Shown: positions 17,318 to 25,761, counted from the stretch's first letter. The stretch is 64,000 bases of DNA from Bifidobacterium callitrichidarum (GCF_003129905.1 NZ_QFFM01000003.1:114393-178392), one strand, 5' to 3'. Notes: generated by a model not told the origin, from the sequence alone. Numbers and translations: made by a program.

Positions 17318-17559
17318 ACGTGCGTGAGATTCTTGTCCAATGGAACGGTTTCCGTTTCAGTGTCCGACAGGTGAACCTGTTGCGGCGTATCGCGGAAAAC
17401 GGGTACGTGGTCGACGCCGGCATGGATAAGACCATTGCGGCACCGCTCGTCAATGAAGGCTTGTTGCAGCGCAATCATGTGATGGATACGATCACCGCGA
17501 CCGCGAAAGGCCGCGACATCCTACGTGGAATGGGGTTCAGGATTCGAGGCGAACAGTGA
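17314..17559 (+). CDS. Small winged-helix-like protein, 81 aa
   Basis: GTG 17314 overlaps the upstream stop (GTGA). The sequence (FRFSVRQVNLLRRIAENGYVVDA...LVNEGLLQRNHVMDTITATAKGRDILRGMG) has the helix-turn-helix-wing order of small phage or plasmid DNA-binding proteins that tell old from new 'restart' states. This assignment is tentative. Confidence 0.55.
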   Translation: MNVREILVQWNGFRFSVRQVNLLRRIAENGYVVDAGMDKTIAAPLVNEGLLQRNHVMDTITATAKGRDILRGMGFRIRGEQ

Positions 17560-18227
17560 ACGTTCTTATCGGCTTCTCGGGGAAAATGGGTGCGGGCAAG
17601 GATACGCTCGCACCGCGCGTCATGCGCGAACTCGGTTATACGGGTGTGAAGCATATGGCGTTCGCGGATGCGTTGCGCGCGGAAGTGAACGGTTTCATCC
17701 ACGTGATCCGTGCGGATGATCTGATGGCCATGGCGATACTCCCGTCTGACCCGGTGTTGACGAACATCATCGACATGTTGAAGAAACCGGTGAAAACCGG
17801 CGTAATCAAGGATGCACATGATCGGAGCAATACGATGCGCACCGTCCTGCAACTGTGGGGCGAACACCAGCGTGAGGATGATGATTCCTACTGGTGCGAC
17901 AGGTTCGCTGAATCGTATCGGAAGAACATGAGACAACCGGTCATGGTTACCGACTGTCGTTATCCGAACGAACTCGACATGATCCACAAGCTCGGCGGTT
18001 ACGTCGTCCGTTTGGATGCTTCCTCGGCGGCGCGTGCACGCCGCTTGTTGAATCGTGACCATCATCTGCCGGATTTGCATGCGTTCACGCATATCAGCGA
18101 AACCGCGGCGGACGATTACATGGATTTCGACGTTCGCGTGAACACGGATGGTTTGAATCCGGAACAGTTGACTGTTCTCATCGCCGACAGGCTGCGACCA
18201 TTATTGAATGATGCGGGCAACCGATGA
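17556..18227 (+). CDS. Deoxynucleoside monophosphate kinase-like protein, 223 aa
   Basis: An N-terminal P-loop GKMGAGKDT (residues ~9-17) is followed by a helical lid region and VMVTDCRYPNELDMIHKLGGYVVRLD. This is the strand order of the dNMP kinase family found in phages such as T4. The enzyme would phosphorylate dNMPs to dNDPs with ATP and raise nucleotide supply for element replication. GTG 17556 overlaps the upstream stop by 4 nt. Confidence 0.8.
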   Translation: MNVLIGFSGKMGAGKDTLAPRVMRELGYTGVKHMAFADALRAEVNGFIHVIRADDLMAMAILPSDPVLTNIIDMLKKPVKTGVIKDAHDRSNTMRTVLQLWGEHQREDDDSYWCDRFAESYRKNMRQPVMVTDCRYPNELDMIHKLGGYVVRLDASSAARARRLLNRDHHLPDLHAFTHISETAADDYMDFDVRVNTDGLNPEQLTVLIADRLRPLLNDAGNR

Positions 18228-18460
18228 GCAACGAAATACGGTTCCGGATCAACGGACAAGTGTTCGAATCCGGGGAACAGGACATGGGAATGGCGTTGCT
18301 GACCGCCGGATTCATGGCGAACCGGGTGAATAAAACCTGCGTCGTGCTCGTGGATTGGAAGCGGGTTGCAATCATTCACCCGCATCAATCGCATGCGCAT
18401 GATGCGTCCTATCTGCCGTTGATCCGGGAAAGCGAACAGGTTGGAATCGAGGAACAGTGA
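18224..18460 (+). CDS. Small hypothetical protein, 78 aa (paralog of next)
   Basis: ATGA overlap with the kinase gene. It shares with the following gene the pattern ALL-x-AG-xxx-A...C-x-VLV...A-IIHP, so the two are a tandem duplication. The function is unknown; the small alpha/beta fold could be a regulator or inhibitor. Confidence 0.6.
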   Translation: MSNEIRFRINGQVFESGEQDMGMALLTAGFMANRVNKTCVVLVDWKRVAIIHPHQSHAHDASYLPLIRESEQVGIEEQ

Positions 18461-18750
18461 GCAGAATACAACTCAAATACGGGAACACGATCCAAGACAC
18501 CGACCTATCCACCGTGTCACGCGCGCTCATCTACGCCGGATATTTCGCCACGAAAACCGGCATGGACTGTCACGTCCTCGTCGAAAACCATGAAATCGCG
18601 CTGATACACCCCGATCCGACCAACACGGATGGGAAACTCTACAACTACATCGAAGAGTACGAAGTGCAGCATGCGGCCGAACTCCTCGACAAGGAAGCAC
18701 AGGAATTTCTAAACAAGGAAAACCACAAGCAGAAAGGTCCACGCCGATGA
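18457..18750 (+). CDS. Small hypothetical protein, 97 aa (paralog of previous)
   Basis: GTG start in a GTGA overlap. It contains ALIYAGYFATKTGMDCHVLVENHEIALIHP, matching the core of the 78-aa neighbour. A charged C-terminal helix follows (EEYEVQHAAELLDKEAQEFL) that the neighbour lacks. Confidence 0.6.
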   Translation: MSRIQLKYGNTIQDTDLSTVSRALIYAGYFATKTGMDCHVLVENHEIALIHPDPTNTDGKLYNYIEEYEVQHAAELLDKEAQEFLNKENHKQKGPRR

Positions 18751-19055
18751 ACGACTACGAAGACAACATCAACAATCCCATCGAACGCCAGTTGGAAATC
18801 GCACGCCTATTCGGCGATATCGCGACCGAAGCGTTGAACGCGCAAGCCAACCTGACGAGCACCGTCGTCGAGGAAGAGGATCTGGAGTACGCATACACGA
18901 AGGCCGGTGAAATCGAGGCGAGACTCGATAAGCTGGACGAAGCGTTGCGCGCACTGCTGGATGATGTCGAAAGCGACGAATCCGACGACGAGTTCGATGA
19001 TCCCGATGACGACGACCTGTACGACATCGAAGATGAGGAGGATTCGGAGCGTTGA
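18747..19055 (+). CDS. Very acidic hypothetical protein, 102 aa
   Basis: ATGA overlap. A helical first half (QLEIARLFGDIATEALNAQANL) is followed by an Asp/Glu-rich tail (DDEFDDPDDDDLYDIEDEED). The charge is unusual for its neighbours. No family is recognised. Confidence 0.6.
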   Translation: MNDYEDNINNPIERQLEIARLFGDIATEALNAQANLTSTVVEEEDLEYAYTKAGEIEARLDKLDEALRALLDDVESDESDDEFDDPDDDDLYDIEDEEDSER

Positions 19056-19351
19056 GCGTCTACACGCAACGTGAACAGGATTGCCTGCGCGCAGTCGCCA
19101 CATGCATGGATAAGAAACAGGAGCGGGCCGCATACATGCAGGCCGCGGCCACTTATGCGTTGGCGGAGCAGACTCGTTTGCAGACGCTCCTGTTCTGTCG
19201 CATGTTCGGTGACATCAGTGACGCGGCCGGTAACCCGCGTTTCGAATCCGGCATGCCGAACGGTATGGGCGTGGATTGCATTTCCGCGTTGACCGATGAT
19301 GATCTACGCACGTTGGGTATTCCGCAGACTCCGGAGACGTTCGGCGCATGA
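19052..19351 (+). CDS. Hypothetical protein, 99 aa
   Basis: TTG start inside a TTGA overlap. It is helical and Cys/Ala-rich (QDCLRAVATCMDKKQERAAYMQAAATYALAEQTRLQ), then has a short globular end with DLRTLGIPQTPETFGA. Unrecognised; part of the coupled chain. Confidence 0.6.
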   Translation: MSVYTQREQDCLRAVATCMDKKQERAAYMQAAATYALAEQTRLQTLLFCRMFGDISDAAGNPRFESGMPNGMGVDCISALTDDDLRTLGIPQTPETFGA

Positions 19352-20205
19352 CCGTGAAAACAATGGTTGATGATGCGACGCTGATACCGGAACAACCGGT
19401 ACGCAAGGTGACGGCGTTCGATATCGGCGTCGCATTAATGGACAGATACCGGCGTACCGGTAACGGGTATTGGCCTGAAATCAGTGTGACCGATCCGGTC
19501 GGCGAACTCCGTTTGGATGGCGTCGCATTGGAATGGTCATACGGCAACATGTGGATTCACGGGTTCGAGGTGAAGATCAGCCGTTCCGATTTCCTGCGTG
19601 ACAGTAAGTACACGCTGTACCGGAAATATTGTGACACATTGACGTTGGTGTGTCCGCGCAAGATGATTGACCGCAGTGAGGTTCCGGATGGTATCGGACT
19701 TATGTGGTATGAACCGAAAACGCATGAGGTGAAATATCGGCGTAAGCCGGAATACGATGCTCCCGGCACGGATACGAGCCAGATCACGAAGAAACTGTTG
19801 AAAGCACTGACGCAGGACGTGAAATTCAACAGTGCGACCAACCGTTGGGGCCATTTCAAGTCCGCACAGGACTATGTCGACCAAAAGACGACGATGAAGA
19901 ACATCGGCCAAACATTAGGGTCGAAAATGGCGCGACGGTTGCAACAGTTGGAACACCAGGTCGAACCGAAATACCAGCAGGAGTTGCAAGAAAAGGCCGA
20001 AGCGTACAAACGGTTGGCGAAGATCCTGAACGACCACGGGTTCTTCATGCCCCAATGGAGTATCCCATCGGAACAAACGTTCAACGAATTCGAAGCCGAT
20101 CTGGCTTCGATGACACCGACCGGTGAAGTGATCCGCGACATTGAGAACCTGCGAGACCAGTTGAATCGCAGTATCGAACAATTGAAGAACAAAGGAACAG
20201 AATGA
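19348..20205 (+). CDS. PD-(D/E)XK nuclease-like protein with coiled-coil tail, 285 aa
   Basis: The N-terminal ~130 residues contain RLDGVALEWSYGNMWIHGFEVKISRSDFLRD, which supplies the D...ExK core typical of the MmcB/RecB-like nuclease fold, then YCDTLTLVCPRKMI. Residues ~190-285 form a long charged coiled coil (MARRLQQLEHQVEPKYQQELQEKAEAYKRLAK in part). It may be a DNA repair or DNA-processing enzyme of the element. ATGA overlap at the start. Confidence 0.6.
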   Translation: MTVKTMVDDATLIPEQPVRKVTAFDIGVALMDRYRRTGNGYWPEISVTDPVGELRLDGVALEWSYGNMWIHGFEVKISRSDFLRDSKYTLYRKYCDTLTLVCPRKMIDRSEVPDGIGLMWYEPKTHEVKYRRKPEYDAPGTDTSQITKKLLKALTQDVKFNSATNRWGHFKSAQDYVDQKTTMKNIGQTLGSKMARRLQQLEHQVEPKYQQELQEKAEAYKRLAKILNDHGFFMPQWSIPSEQTFNEFEADLASMTPTGEVIRDIENLRDQLNRSIEQLKNKGTE

Positions 20206-20483
20206 GCGAAACAACGATGCAAACCAGGCTTGACCCGTTGTCCGACAGCGCTTATGTGCCCGAGGATCACGATATTCTCGAAGCGTACGTGTCCATGATG
20301 AGTGGCCGACTTCCCTTGGCGGAATTCATGGATGGGAATAATCCCGTCTGGTACAGACTACGGTTCATCAACCAGTTCCATCGTTGGATTGAGGAACACG
20401 ATCGTCGGATGATGGAAAAAGCGTGGGACGCGGCAAAGGAATCCTACGATCAACCGAACCCGTATCGGAAGGACGGTAAGTAA
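20202..20483 (+). CDS. Hypothetical protein, 93 aa
   Basis: ATGA overlap with the nuclease-like gene. The middle is a helical LPLAEFMDGNNPVWYRLRFINQF and the C-terminus is charged. Function unknown. Confidence 0.6.
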   Translation: MSETTMQTRLDPLSDSAYVPEDHDILEAYVSMMSGRLPLAEFMDGNNPVWYRLRFINQFHRWIEEHDRRMMEKAWDAAKESYDQPNPYRKDGK

Positions 20484-20683
20484 TGGATTCTCTGAGTGAA
20501 TTGCGTCGTATCTTCGTCACCGGATATATCGACACCTACGGTGGCGGCAAGAGTCACGCCTTGGAAGTATTCGACCGATTGATAACCGATCATGATGCGA
20601 CGATTGGCGAACAGGCCGCCGAACTTGCCTTCAAGGATTTAGCCGACCTGCAAGAACAGTCGGCGAGCGCTGTTGTTGTTTGA
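20483..20683 (+). CDS. Hypothetical protein, 66 aa
   Basis: Starts in a TAATG overlap. Sequence MDSLSELRRIFVTGYIDTYGG continues into a helical C-terminal half. Unrecognised. Confidence 0.55.
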   Translation: MDSLSELRRIFVTGYIDTYGGGKSHALEVFDRLITDHDATIGEQAAELAFKDLADLQEQSASAVVV

Positions 20684-20958
20684 TTAAGGGGTGGTTGTTG
20701 TTGGTTGCGGTTGGTGAGTTGTATCGGAATCGTTCTGGTGCGTTGTTGCGTATTACTGGTCGTGTGGTTTCCGGTGATGAATATGGTGCGGATTCTAGTG
20801 ATGTGTTTTTGCCGGTTGACCCGTTGCGTGGTTCGAATATTTATGTGGCGGAGTGTTTGACGACGGTGGTTCGTTCGCGTTCGTTGGTGACGGCGGATGG
20901 TTTGAAGACTTGTGGGTTTGAATTGGTTGGTGAGGAGCGTACTAGTGGAGAGTCTTGA
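20680..20958 (+). CDS. Hypothetical protein with T-biased codons, 92 aa
   Basis: TTG 20680 overlaps the upstream stop (TTGA). The protein looks beta-rich (GELYRNRSGALLRITGRVVSG...SDVFLPVDPLRGSNIYVAECLTTVVRSRSLV). Almost every codon ends in T or G (GGT, GTT, CGT, TTG), unlike the C-ending codons of the genes on either side, so it may be a recent arrival. Function unknown. Confidence 0.55.
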   Translation: MIKGWLLLVAVGELYRNRSGALLRITGRVVSGDEYGADSSDVFLPVDPLRGSNIYVAECLTTVVRSRSLVTADGLKTCGFELVGEERTSGES

Positions 20959-21202
20959 AATCGGGGACGAATATCTCCCCGAGTATGATGTGATTCCGAC
21001 TGTGGTTGTCGGCTTGTTGCATTCGGGTCATTCCGAAATCGTGTGTACTGCGATCTGTGGTAAAGGTGATTTGGGTGAGGTGCGTGTGAATAATGGTTTC
21101 GACATGCGTTCACGTCATAATCTCGCGCGTCATTTGCGGATGCTTGCGGATGGTTTGGAAACGTTCATCGGCGAGGATATGACTTCGGAAGTCAACGGGT
21201 AG
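20945..21202 (+). CDS. Hypothetical protein, last gene of the coupled chain, 85 aa
   Basis: GTG 20945 lies 9 nt after GAGGAGCG and overlaps the end of the previous gene by 14 nt. The sequence (GDEYLPEYDVIPTVVVGLLHSGHSEIVCTAICGKGDL...RHNLARHLRMLADGLETF) suggests a small alpha/beta domain. Unrecognised. Confidence 0.55.
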   Translation: MESLEIGDEYLPEYDVIPTVVVGLLHSGHSEIVCTAICGKGDLGEVRVNNGFDMRSRHNLARHLRMLADGLETFIGEDMTSEVNG

Positions 21203-21655
21203 AATATTATTGTCGGTTCTGATTGATTCCACTGTCGGGGTTGGTCAGGAACGGCGCATGGTTTTTCCTTTCTTCTCCCATGCTGGCTGTTGTGGACTGG
21301 TGGGATACCTTCCGTTTCGACGGTTGGTGTCCCACCATTTTGTTTGCAGGTCGTTTCGTGTTCCGAAAAGACCGGATGATGCATGCTGTTCGCGGAATGA
21401 ATGGCCGTGAGCACCCTGCGAGCGCCTATATACGAAATACGGTGAGGACAATACCTAAAAGTCGTATCGTCCTCACCATGGAAGATAGTGCGGCGTTCCG
21501 TACCAACCGAGGTTGATAGGGCAAGTTCGGTCTCCGTGTTTTTCAACGGCTTGGCCTGACCGGTAGGCTACAGCCATCCTTCTCGGTTCCTGCAGGATTG
21601 CGATTCGTATCGCCGTCCTGTTGTGATGGCTACCGTGCCGCCCGTGTCCGCAATC
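21203..21655. other. 450-bp gap with RNA-like hairpins, no gene
   Basis: No convincing gene is seen. GGTGAGGAC (near 21441) pairs with GTCCTCACC (near 21478). Around 21571-21643 AGCCATC pairs with GATGGCT, enclosing a bulged stem with AGGA/TCCT and GCGA/TCGC around TTCG. The structures could be a terminator for the gene chain plus an RNA element. Confidence 0.4.
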
Positions 21656-22051
21656 TTACTGGTTTGATTGTCGTGTGTTCCATGTGGTGCGGGTGTCCGT
21701 TACTAGTTGTCGTATCTCTTGTGCGTTCATTATTCCGTACAGTGGTGTGATCTGCCGCATGTCGATACCGTATTGGGTTATGTCATCTGCGATACGGTCC
21801 AGTGGTTCCCGACTGTCGGTGGTCAACGCGCTCTCCCAATCATTGACAAGCCGCTGGTAATAGTCGCCGTTGACTTTCGTTCTGATGCGGGGTATCCGTT
21901 CCAGTCCTTTGCGACGGATCAGGTCGAGTGGATAGTCATCAAGTATCCGGCGTAGGTACTCGTATTGTCGGTACTCCTCCAGACTGCGGAAGTCGCTCAC
22001 GTTTCGGTGTTTGCCGGTTTCTTTGTCCCGGTTGGTTGATGGTTTCTCCAT
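21656..22051 (-). CDS. Hypothetical protein, 131 aa
   Basis: A charged, helical, soluble protein (KETGKHRNVSDFRSLEEYRQYEYLRRIL...YYQRLVNDWESALTTDSREPLDRIADDI). It starts at ATG 22051. No family is recognised. It faces away from the regulon promoter at 22132. Confidence 0.55.
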   Translation of the reverse strand: MEKPSTNRDKETGKHRNVSDFRSLEEYRQYEYLRRILDDYPLDLIRRKGLERIPRIRTKVNGDYYQRLVNDWESALTTDSREPLDRIADDITQYGIDMRQITPLYGIMNAQEIRQLVTDTRTTWNTRQSNQ

Positions 22052-22131
22052 GCCGATTCTCTTCCATCGTGTTCGTGTCGTGTCCGCTTAGCATATATTG
22101 GCTGTGTTCTTCTTTTCTCTTTGCCGGGCTT

Positions 22132-22176
22132 CGGCATGTCGCAACCATATTGAATATATTCTGTAATCGTCCACAC
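22132..22176 (+). promoter_or_regulatory. Regulon promoter copy 3
   Basis: CGGCATGTCG, 15 bp, TATTCT (22157-22162), then CGTCCACAC (22168-22176). It drives the 22218 gene. Confidence 0.75.
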
Positions 22177-22217
22177 AATATATGCCGGCCGTCCGGCAGA
22201 ACAGAGAGAAGCACAGC

Positions 22218-23138
22218 ATGAACACCGTATACCGTAAGACGATTCCAGTGAACACGACGGGAACCATCAGCCCGTCATGGCCGCTCGCCGGCATGAGCGC
22301 CGGCACGATCCTCGGTCTCGCCGACAAGCCCTTGGAGAAGGCTCCCATATACAGGGGCGTCGATCTGCAGCTCACGAGCAAGGCCGGCGTCCGTATGGTC
22401 TACTCCAAAGAACATGGGACCGACTATTCCAAGGGACTGCCGCTCGTGACCCGGGAATGGCGTATCCGAGACAGCGACGACGTGACGACACTGCAGATGG
22501 AATACCGGGCCATGTACGAGCGGTATGCGTGCAGGACACCGTACAGCCAGCGTCTCCGGATGATCGAGGACAACCGGTATGCGGACCGTACGGGCGCGTT
22601 GTGCACCTACGTGATAGGAACGGTCTGCGACTACCACGAGCATGACGGGATCATCACCCGGATCTGTCTCATGTCCCCCATGGTCTCCCGCAACTTCGAC
22701 TTCACATACCAGCAGCCGATCGACTCGCACCTGTGGCTGATGATCCGTGACATGCGCTCCGGATTCGATTATGCGAACCCGGACGACCGGTTCCTTAACA
22801 CGCTCCACGACGAGAAACTCCATATCGGCGACATGATCAACGTCGCGGCACGCATCCGCTCCTACAGGGACTCGAAGGGACGCCTGCGTCTCGGCGTCGG
22901 CGAATGGAACCCGATGAGCGCGGCCATGATCTACGGGTTCGAACGATCGGACAGGAGCATGGGCCTCTACCACGTACCCCGGAACCTGATCCACCACATG
23001 ACCATCGGCGACTTCCGCGCGAACGGCACGATCACCATACGCGCCGCCCGCGAACTGGGCGACGACATCGCCGAATGCGCCAGCCTCCAGCCGGCGGGCC
23101 AGTTGGTGGAACCCAAGACCGCATTGCCGGTCTACTGA
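22218..23138 (+). CDS. Element-specific paralog family protein A, 306 aa
   Basis: One of three related proteins in this window (others at 40442 and 43288). Shared blocks are RTPYSQRLRMIEDNRYADRT, ALCTYVIGTV, RICLMSPMVS, IDSHLWL, IGDMINVAARI, RRLGVGEW-like, and the ending HLxKHMTI. No domain with known function was recognised. The sequence is soluble, with no signal peptide. ATG 22218 follows AGAGAGAAGC; the upstream ATG at 22182 lies too close to the promoter. It is a single gene under regulon promoter copy 3. Confidence 0.7.
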   Translation: MNTVYRKTIPVNTTGTISPSWPLAGMSAGTILGLADKPLEKAPIYRGVDLQLTSKAGVRMVYSKEHGTDYSKGLPLVTREWRIRDSDDVTTLQMEYRAMYERYACRTPYSQRLRMIEDNRYADRTGALCTYVIGTVCDYHEHDGIITRICLMSPMVSRNFDFTYQQPIDSHLWLMIRDMRSGFDYANPDDRFLNTLHDEKLHIGDMINVAARIRSYRDSKGRLRLGVGEWNPMSAAMIYGFERSDRSMGLYHVPRNLIHHMTIGDFRANGTITIRAARELGDDIAECASLQPAGQLVEPKTALPVY

Positions 23139-23214
23139 ATCACACTCGCCCCGTCATGTCCTGCGCTCGCTGTCTTTTTTTCGAACGCGAATATGCTTAC
23201 CCCCGTAACGTTTC

Positions 23215-23258
23215 GTCGTGTCTCAATCCCCTAAATCGTATACTGTAATTGTCCACAC
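23215..23258 (+). promoter_or_regulatory. Regulon promoter copy 4
   Basis: CGTCGTGTCT, 15 bp, TATACT (23239-23244), GTAAT, TGTCCACAC (23250-23258). It drives the 23299 gene. Confidence 0.8.
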
Positions 23259-23298
23259 AGAATAGATAGAGCGCACAAGCCACTAAGGAGAAGAGAAC

Positions 23299-23847
23299 AT
23301 GCTTACCGTCGAATACAAGACCAAGACCGGCGAATGGATCAAAGCCATCGACAAGGAATGGGCTACACGCCGCGGCGTCGAGCACTGGCTCAATCACACA
23401 TGGGCCGGTGTCGGTCTCACCTGCCGTTACGAGCATGTGCGCGTCGTGGGAGAGGAATCCCGTCGCAAGCCATTCACAGGCATCGACCCGACCGGCTGGG
23501 TTCACGTGGGAGATGTCTTCCACTGCCGTTGGGGCTATGACACCATCAACAACGACTTCTACGAGGTCGTCTCCGTAAGTCCCTCCGGCAAGACCTGCAC
23601 CATCCGCCAGATCAACACCCTCATCGACGGTGATCCCAATTATCCCGGCGGCTGCTATGCTCGCCCCCAACTAACCGGCGACGACCACTTCTGCGGCCAG
23701 CCCATTCCCCGCAAGCGCATCCGCGTATTCCAGCCGACCAGCGGCCGCGCATCATGCTCAATCACCATGAGCCCCGGCATGGGGTCCGCAATGCTCATGG
23801 AACCCGAAGACTACGTGCAAGGTTACATGGAAGACCATTGCGACTGA
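23299..23847 (+). CDS. Hypothetical protein, 182 aa
   Basis: Soluble, beta-rich central part (GWVHVGDVFHCRWGYDTINNDFYEVVSVSPSGKTCTIRQI is typical of a small beta-barrel). Several Cys residues follow towards the Met-rich C-terminus. The ATG follows CTAAGGAGAAG. Similar barrels occur in plasmid and phage proteins of unknown role. It ends at a strong terminator. Confidence 0.65.
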   Translation: MLTVEYKTKTGEWIKAIDKEWATRRGVEHWLNHTWAGVGLTCRYEHVRVVGEESRRKPFTGIDPTGWVHVGDVFHCRWGYDTINNDFYEVVSVSPSGKTCTIRQINTLIDGDPNYPGGCYARPQLTGDDHFCGQPIPRKRIRVFQPTSGRASCSITMSPGMGSAMLMEPEDYVQGYMEDHCD

Positions 23848-23854
23848 CGGGATT

Positions 23855-23887
23855 GGCGCCGGCCATGATGGCCGGCGCCGTCTTTTC
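23855..23887 (+). terminator. Intrinsic terminator
   Basis: GGCGCCGGCC, 5-nt loop, GGCCGGCGCC, then GTCTTTTCCC, right after the 23299-23847 gene. Confidence 0.85.
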
Positions 23888-23968
23888 CCTGTCCGGTTCG
23901 GGGGATGGGGACGGGTTTTGCGGAGACGTGTGCAAGGAACCACTCCGCAGCCACATGGGAGCAGTCGG

Positions 23969-24742
23969 TCACAGGTATATGGCGGAGAACAATTCGAGCA
24001 CCTGCCCCTGGGACATGTCCACGCCGAGCTGCTTTAATGGCATGTCGACGCCCCGCATGGCTTCGATGAACCGTCTCATGTCCTCGCGTGGGCGCTCGCC
24101 GATGTCGATCCGCGTATCGTCTTCGATGGCGGGAGCGAGACGGAAGATGTCGTTGCGGTGCTTGGTGATGTTCTTGCCGTCCACGTGCGGGCCGTCGCCG
24201 GCGAGTTCCATGGTCTTGCGTTCGGTCAGGTCGAGCCAGGCCTTGGCTTTGAGGGGGACGAGGTATTCGGGCTTGAGGACGCTCAACCCGTCCACGGTCT
24301 CTCTTCTCTGCTGGATGAGCCGGTAGTAATCCTCATCCAGGACGATCGCGGACAGGCTGGAGATGTCGTCCGAGATATGCAATGGTGCGATGGCCGAGTC
24401 GGGGCGTATGGGGTAGTCCGGGTGTGGTGAGAACAGTTCTATCATCTTCGGGTAACCCGGTGTGGCCGGTTTTGCGAACCGGTAGAAGTGCGGGCGGCCG
24501 CTGCTCTGCTCCATGGAGGCGTAATGGCCCTCCCCGATGTACTTCCAGAGGATGCGGCTGAATTCACGGAGCCGTTGCTCGTAGCGTACGACCATATCGA
24601 GGTCCTTGGTCTCCCTGAACCGAAGCTTCTGTTCGTCCAGCACGAGCGAGCAGGCGGTGCCGCCGATGATGACGTACGAGTCCCCGTATCCTTCCAATGC
24701 CTGCGCGAGGTGTTCCAGTCCGTTAGTCAATTCGTGTCCCAT
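23969..24742 (-). CDS. AbiEii-like nucleotidyltransferase (toxin of a type IV-like pair), 257 aa
   Basis: The N-terminus has the nucleotidyltransferase signature: IIGGTACSLVLDEQKLRFRETKDLDMVV, with the two Asp of DLD. Conserved Lys residues (LVPLKAKAWLDL) follow. This matches the AbiEii/DUF1814 family, toxins that modify RNA or its acceptor ends and act in phage abortive infection. Its start overlaps the regulator gene by 16 nt, the usual AbiE order with the regulator first. The target is unknown. Confidence 0.7.
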   Translation of the reverse strand: MGHELTNGLEHLAQALEGYGDSYVIIGGTACSLVLDEQKLRFRETKDLDMVVRYEQRLREFSRILWKYIGEGHYASMEQSSGRPHFYRFAKPATPGYPKMIELFSPHPDYPIRPDSAIAPLHISDDISSLSAIVLDEDYYRLIQQRRETVDGLSVLKPEYLVPLKAKAWLDLTERKTMELAGDGPHVDGKNITKHRNDIFRLAPAIEDDTRIDIGERPREDMRRFIEAMRGVDMPLKQLGVDMSQGQVLELFSAIYL

Positions 24743-25740
24743 TCCTCCCTGATGTCGTCAAGGTTCGTTTCGATGGCCTGTTGTATGCGCTCGTCGGGAT
24801 GGTCCCTCAGCGAGAGCATCACCGACAGGGGGTCGGCCATGCCGTCCCGCCCGTAGACCCTGATGAGTGGCTCGGGATCGTAGCCCCATGTCTCCAGGTT
24901 GAACGCCGTGCCCGGTGGTATCTGGTAGTCCTTCCGGTAGAACGTCAGCCGCTGACGGTTGGCCTTGACCCATGCGCGGTTCGTGGCATAGCTCGCCATG
25001 TAGGGTTCGCCGAGCATGGTGCGCTCCGACAGGGCGCTCTCCCCCGCCAGGTGGAGCCCCTCATCGGGCTTCCCGTCGAAGACCGCGACGTCGGTCCGCA
25101 TTATCGGGGTGCGCAGCATGGGCCACGCCTTGTCGAGCAGACCGGCCCGCGTCCCCTCACCCACATTCGCCTTGAGGTAGGCGCGATGGCCTTTAGTGGA
25201 TCGTGTCACGAGCCCCAGCAGTTCCAGCCGTTTCGCGCCGCGGCTGACGTACCCGGCCGGAACCCCCAAGGTATCCGCAAGCTCCTGCTGCTGCATGGTG
25301 CGGTTCGTGTACAGCAGGTACAGGAACACCAGCTGTTCGTTCGGCGTGAGTCGTTCGATGTCGTCGGGCGCGTCCAACGGGTTGTCCGCGTAGACGACGC
25401 CCATGAACGGGAGCCTGAACTCCCGGCCCGCCACCACGAACGGCACGTCCTGCTCGGAAAGCGTCCGGCGCTGGTAGGTGGACACCTTCTCGAAATCGAA
25501 GACCACGGGACGGCCCGTGCGTCTGGTCAGCTGCCCCGCGTCGCGCTTCAGCTTCTCGATGTCGAACCGTCCGTTCATTCCCTTGGCGAACACGAGCTTG
25601 TAGCCGCCGACGGTGACCGGGACCGGGCCTCGGATCTTGAGGAACATCGGAATCCCCGTCAGGACACGCCCGCCGTTCTCCTGCTCGACCGGCACCTTCA
25701 ACTCGCGTTCGAGGTATTCGACGGTCTTCCCGGTATCCAT
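24727..25740 (-). CDS. HTH regulator/antitoxin partner of the AbiEii-like gene, 337 aa
   Basis: A central winged helix (LTPNEQLVFLYLLYTNRTMQQQELADTLGVPAGYVSRGAKRLELLGLVTR) lies between an N-terminal ~110-residue domain and a C-terminal effector-like domain. The C-terminus ends near DHPDERIQQAIETN. ATG 25740 follows CGGGAGAG; GTG 25743 is adjacent. Four AAGTTACAAT half-sites lie directly upstream, pointing to autoregulation. It has a tandem paralog at 25913-26917. The pairing with the NTase gene suggests the antitoxin role. Confidence 0.65.
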   Translation of the reverse strand: MDTGKTVEYLERELKVPVEQENGGRVLTGIPMFLKIRGPVPVTVGGYKLVFAKGMNGRFDIEKLKRDAGQLTRRTGRPVVFDFEKVSTYQRRTLSEQDVPFVVAGREFRLPFMGVVYADNPLDAPDDIERLTPNEQLVFLYLLYTNRTMQQQELADTLGVPAGYVSRGAKRLELLGLVTRSTKGHRAYLKANVGEGTRAGLLDKAWPMLRTPIMRTDVAVFDGKPDEGLHLAGESALSERTMLGEPYMASYATNRAWVKANRQRLTFYRKDYQIPPGTAFNLETWGYDPEPLIRVYGRDGMADPLSVMLSLRDHPDERIQQAIETNLDDIREEWDTN

Positions 25741-25761
25741 CACACACTCTCCCGAACAATC

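Noticed and set aside
16997..17478. Extension of the 15976 minus-strand frame up to 17478
   Set aside because: It would pass through regulon promoter copy 2 and oppose the first gene of the coupled chain. ATG 16746 has a good ribosome site.
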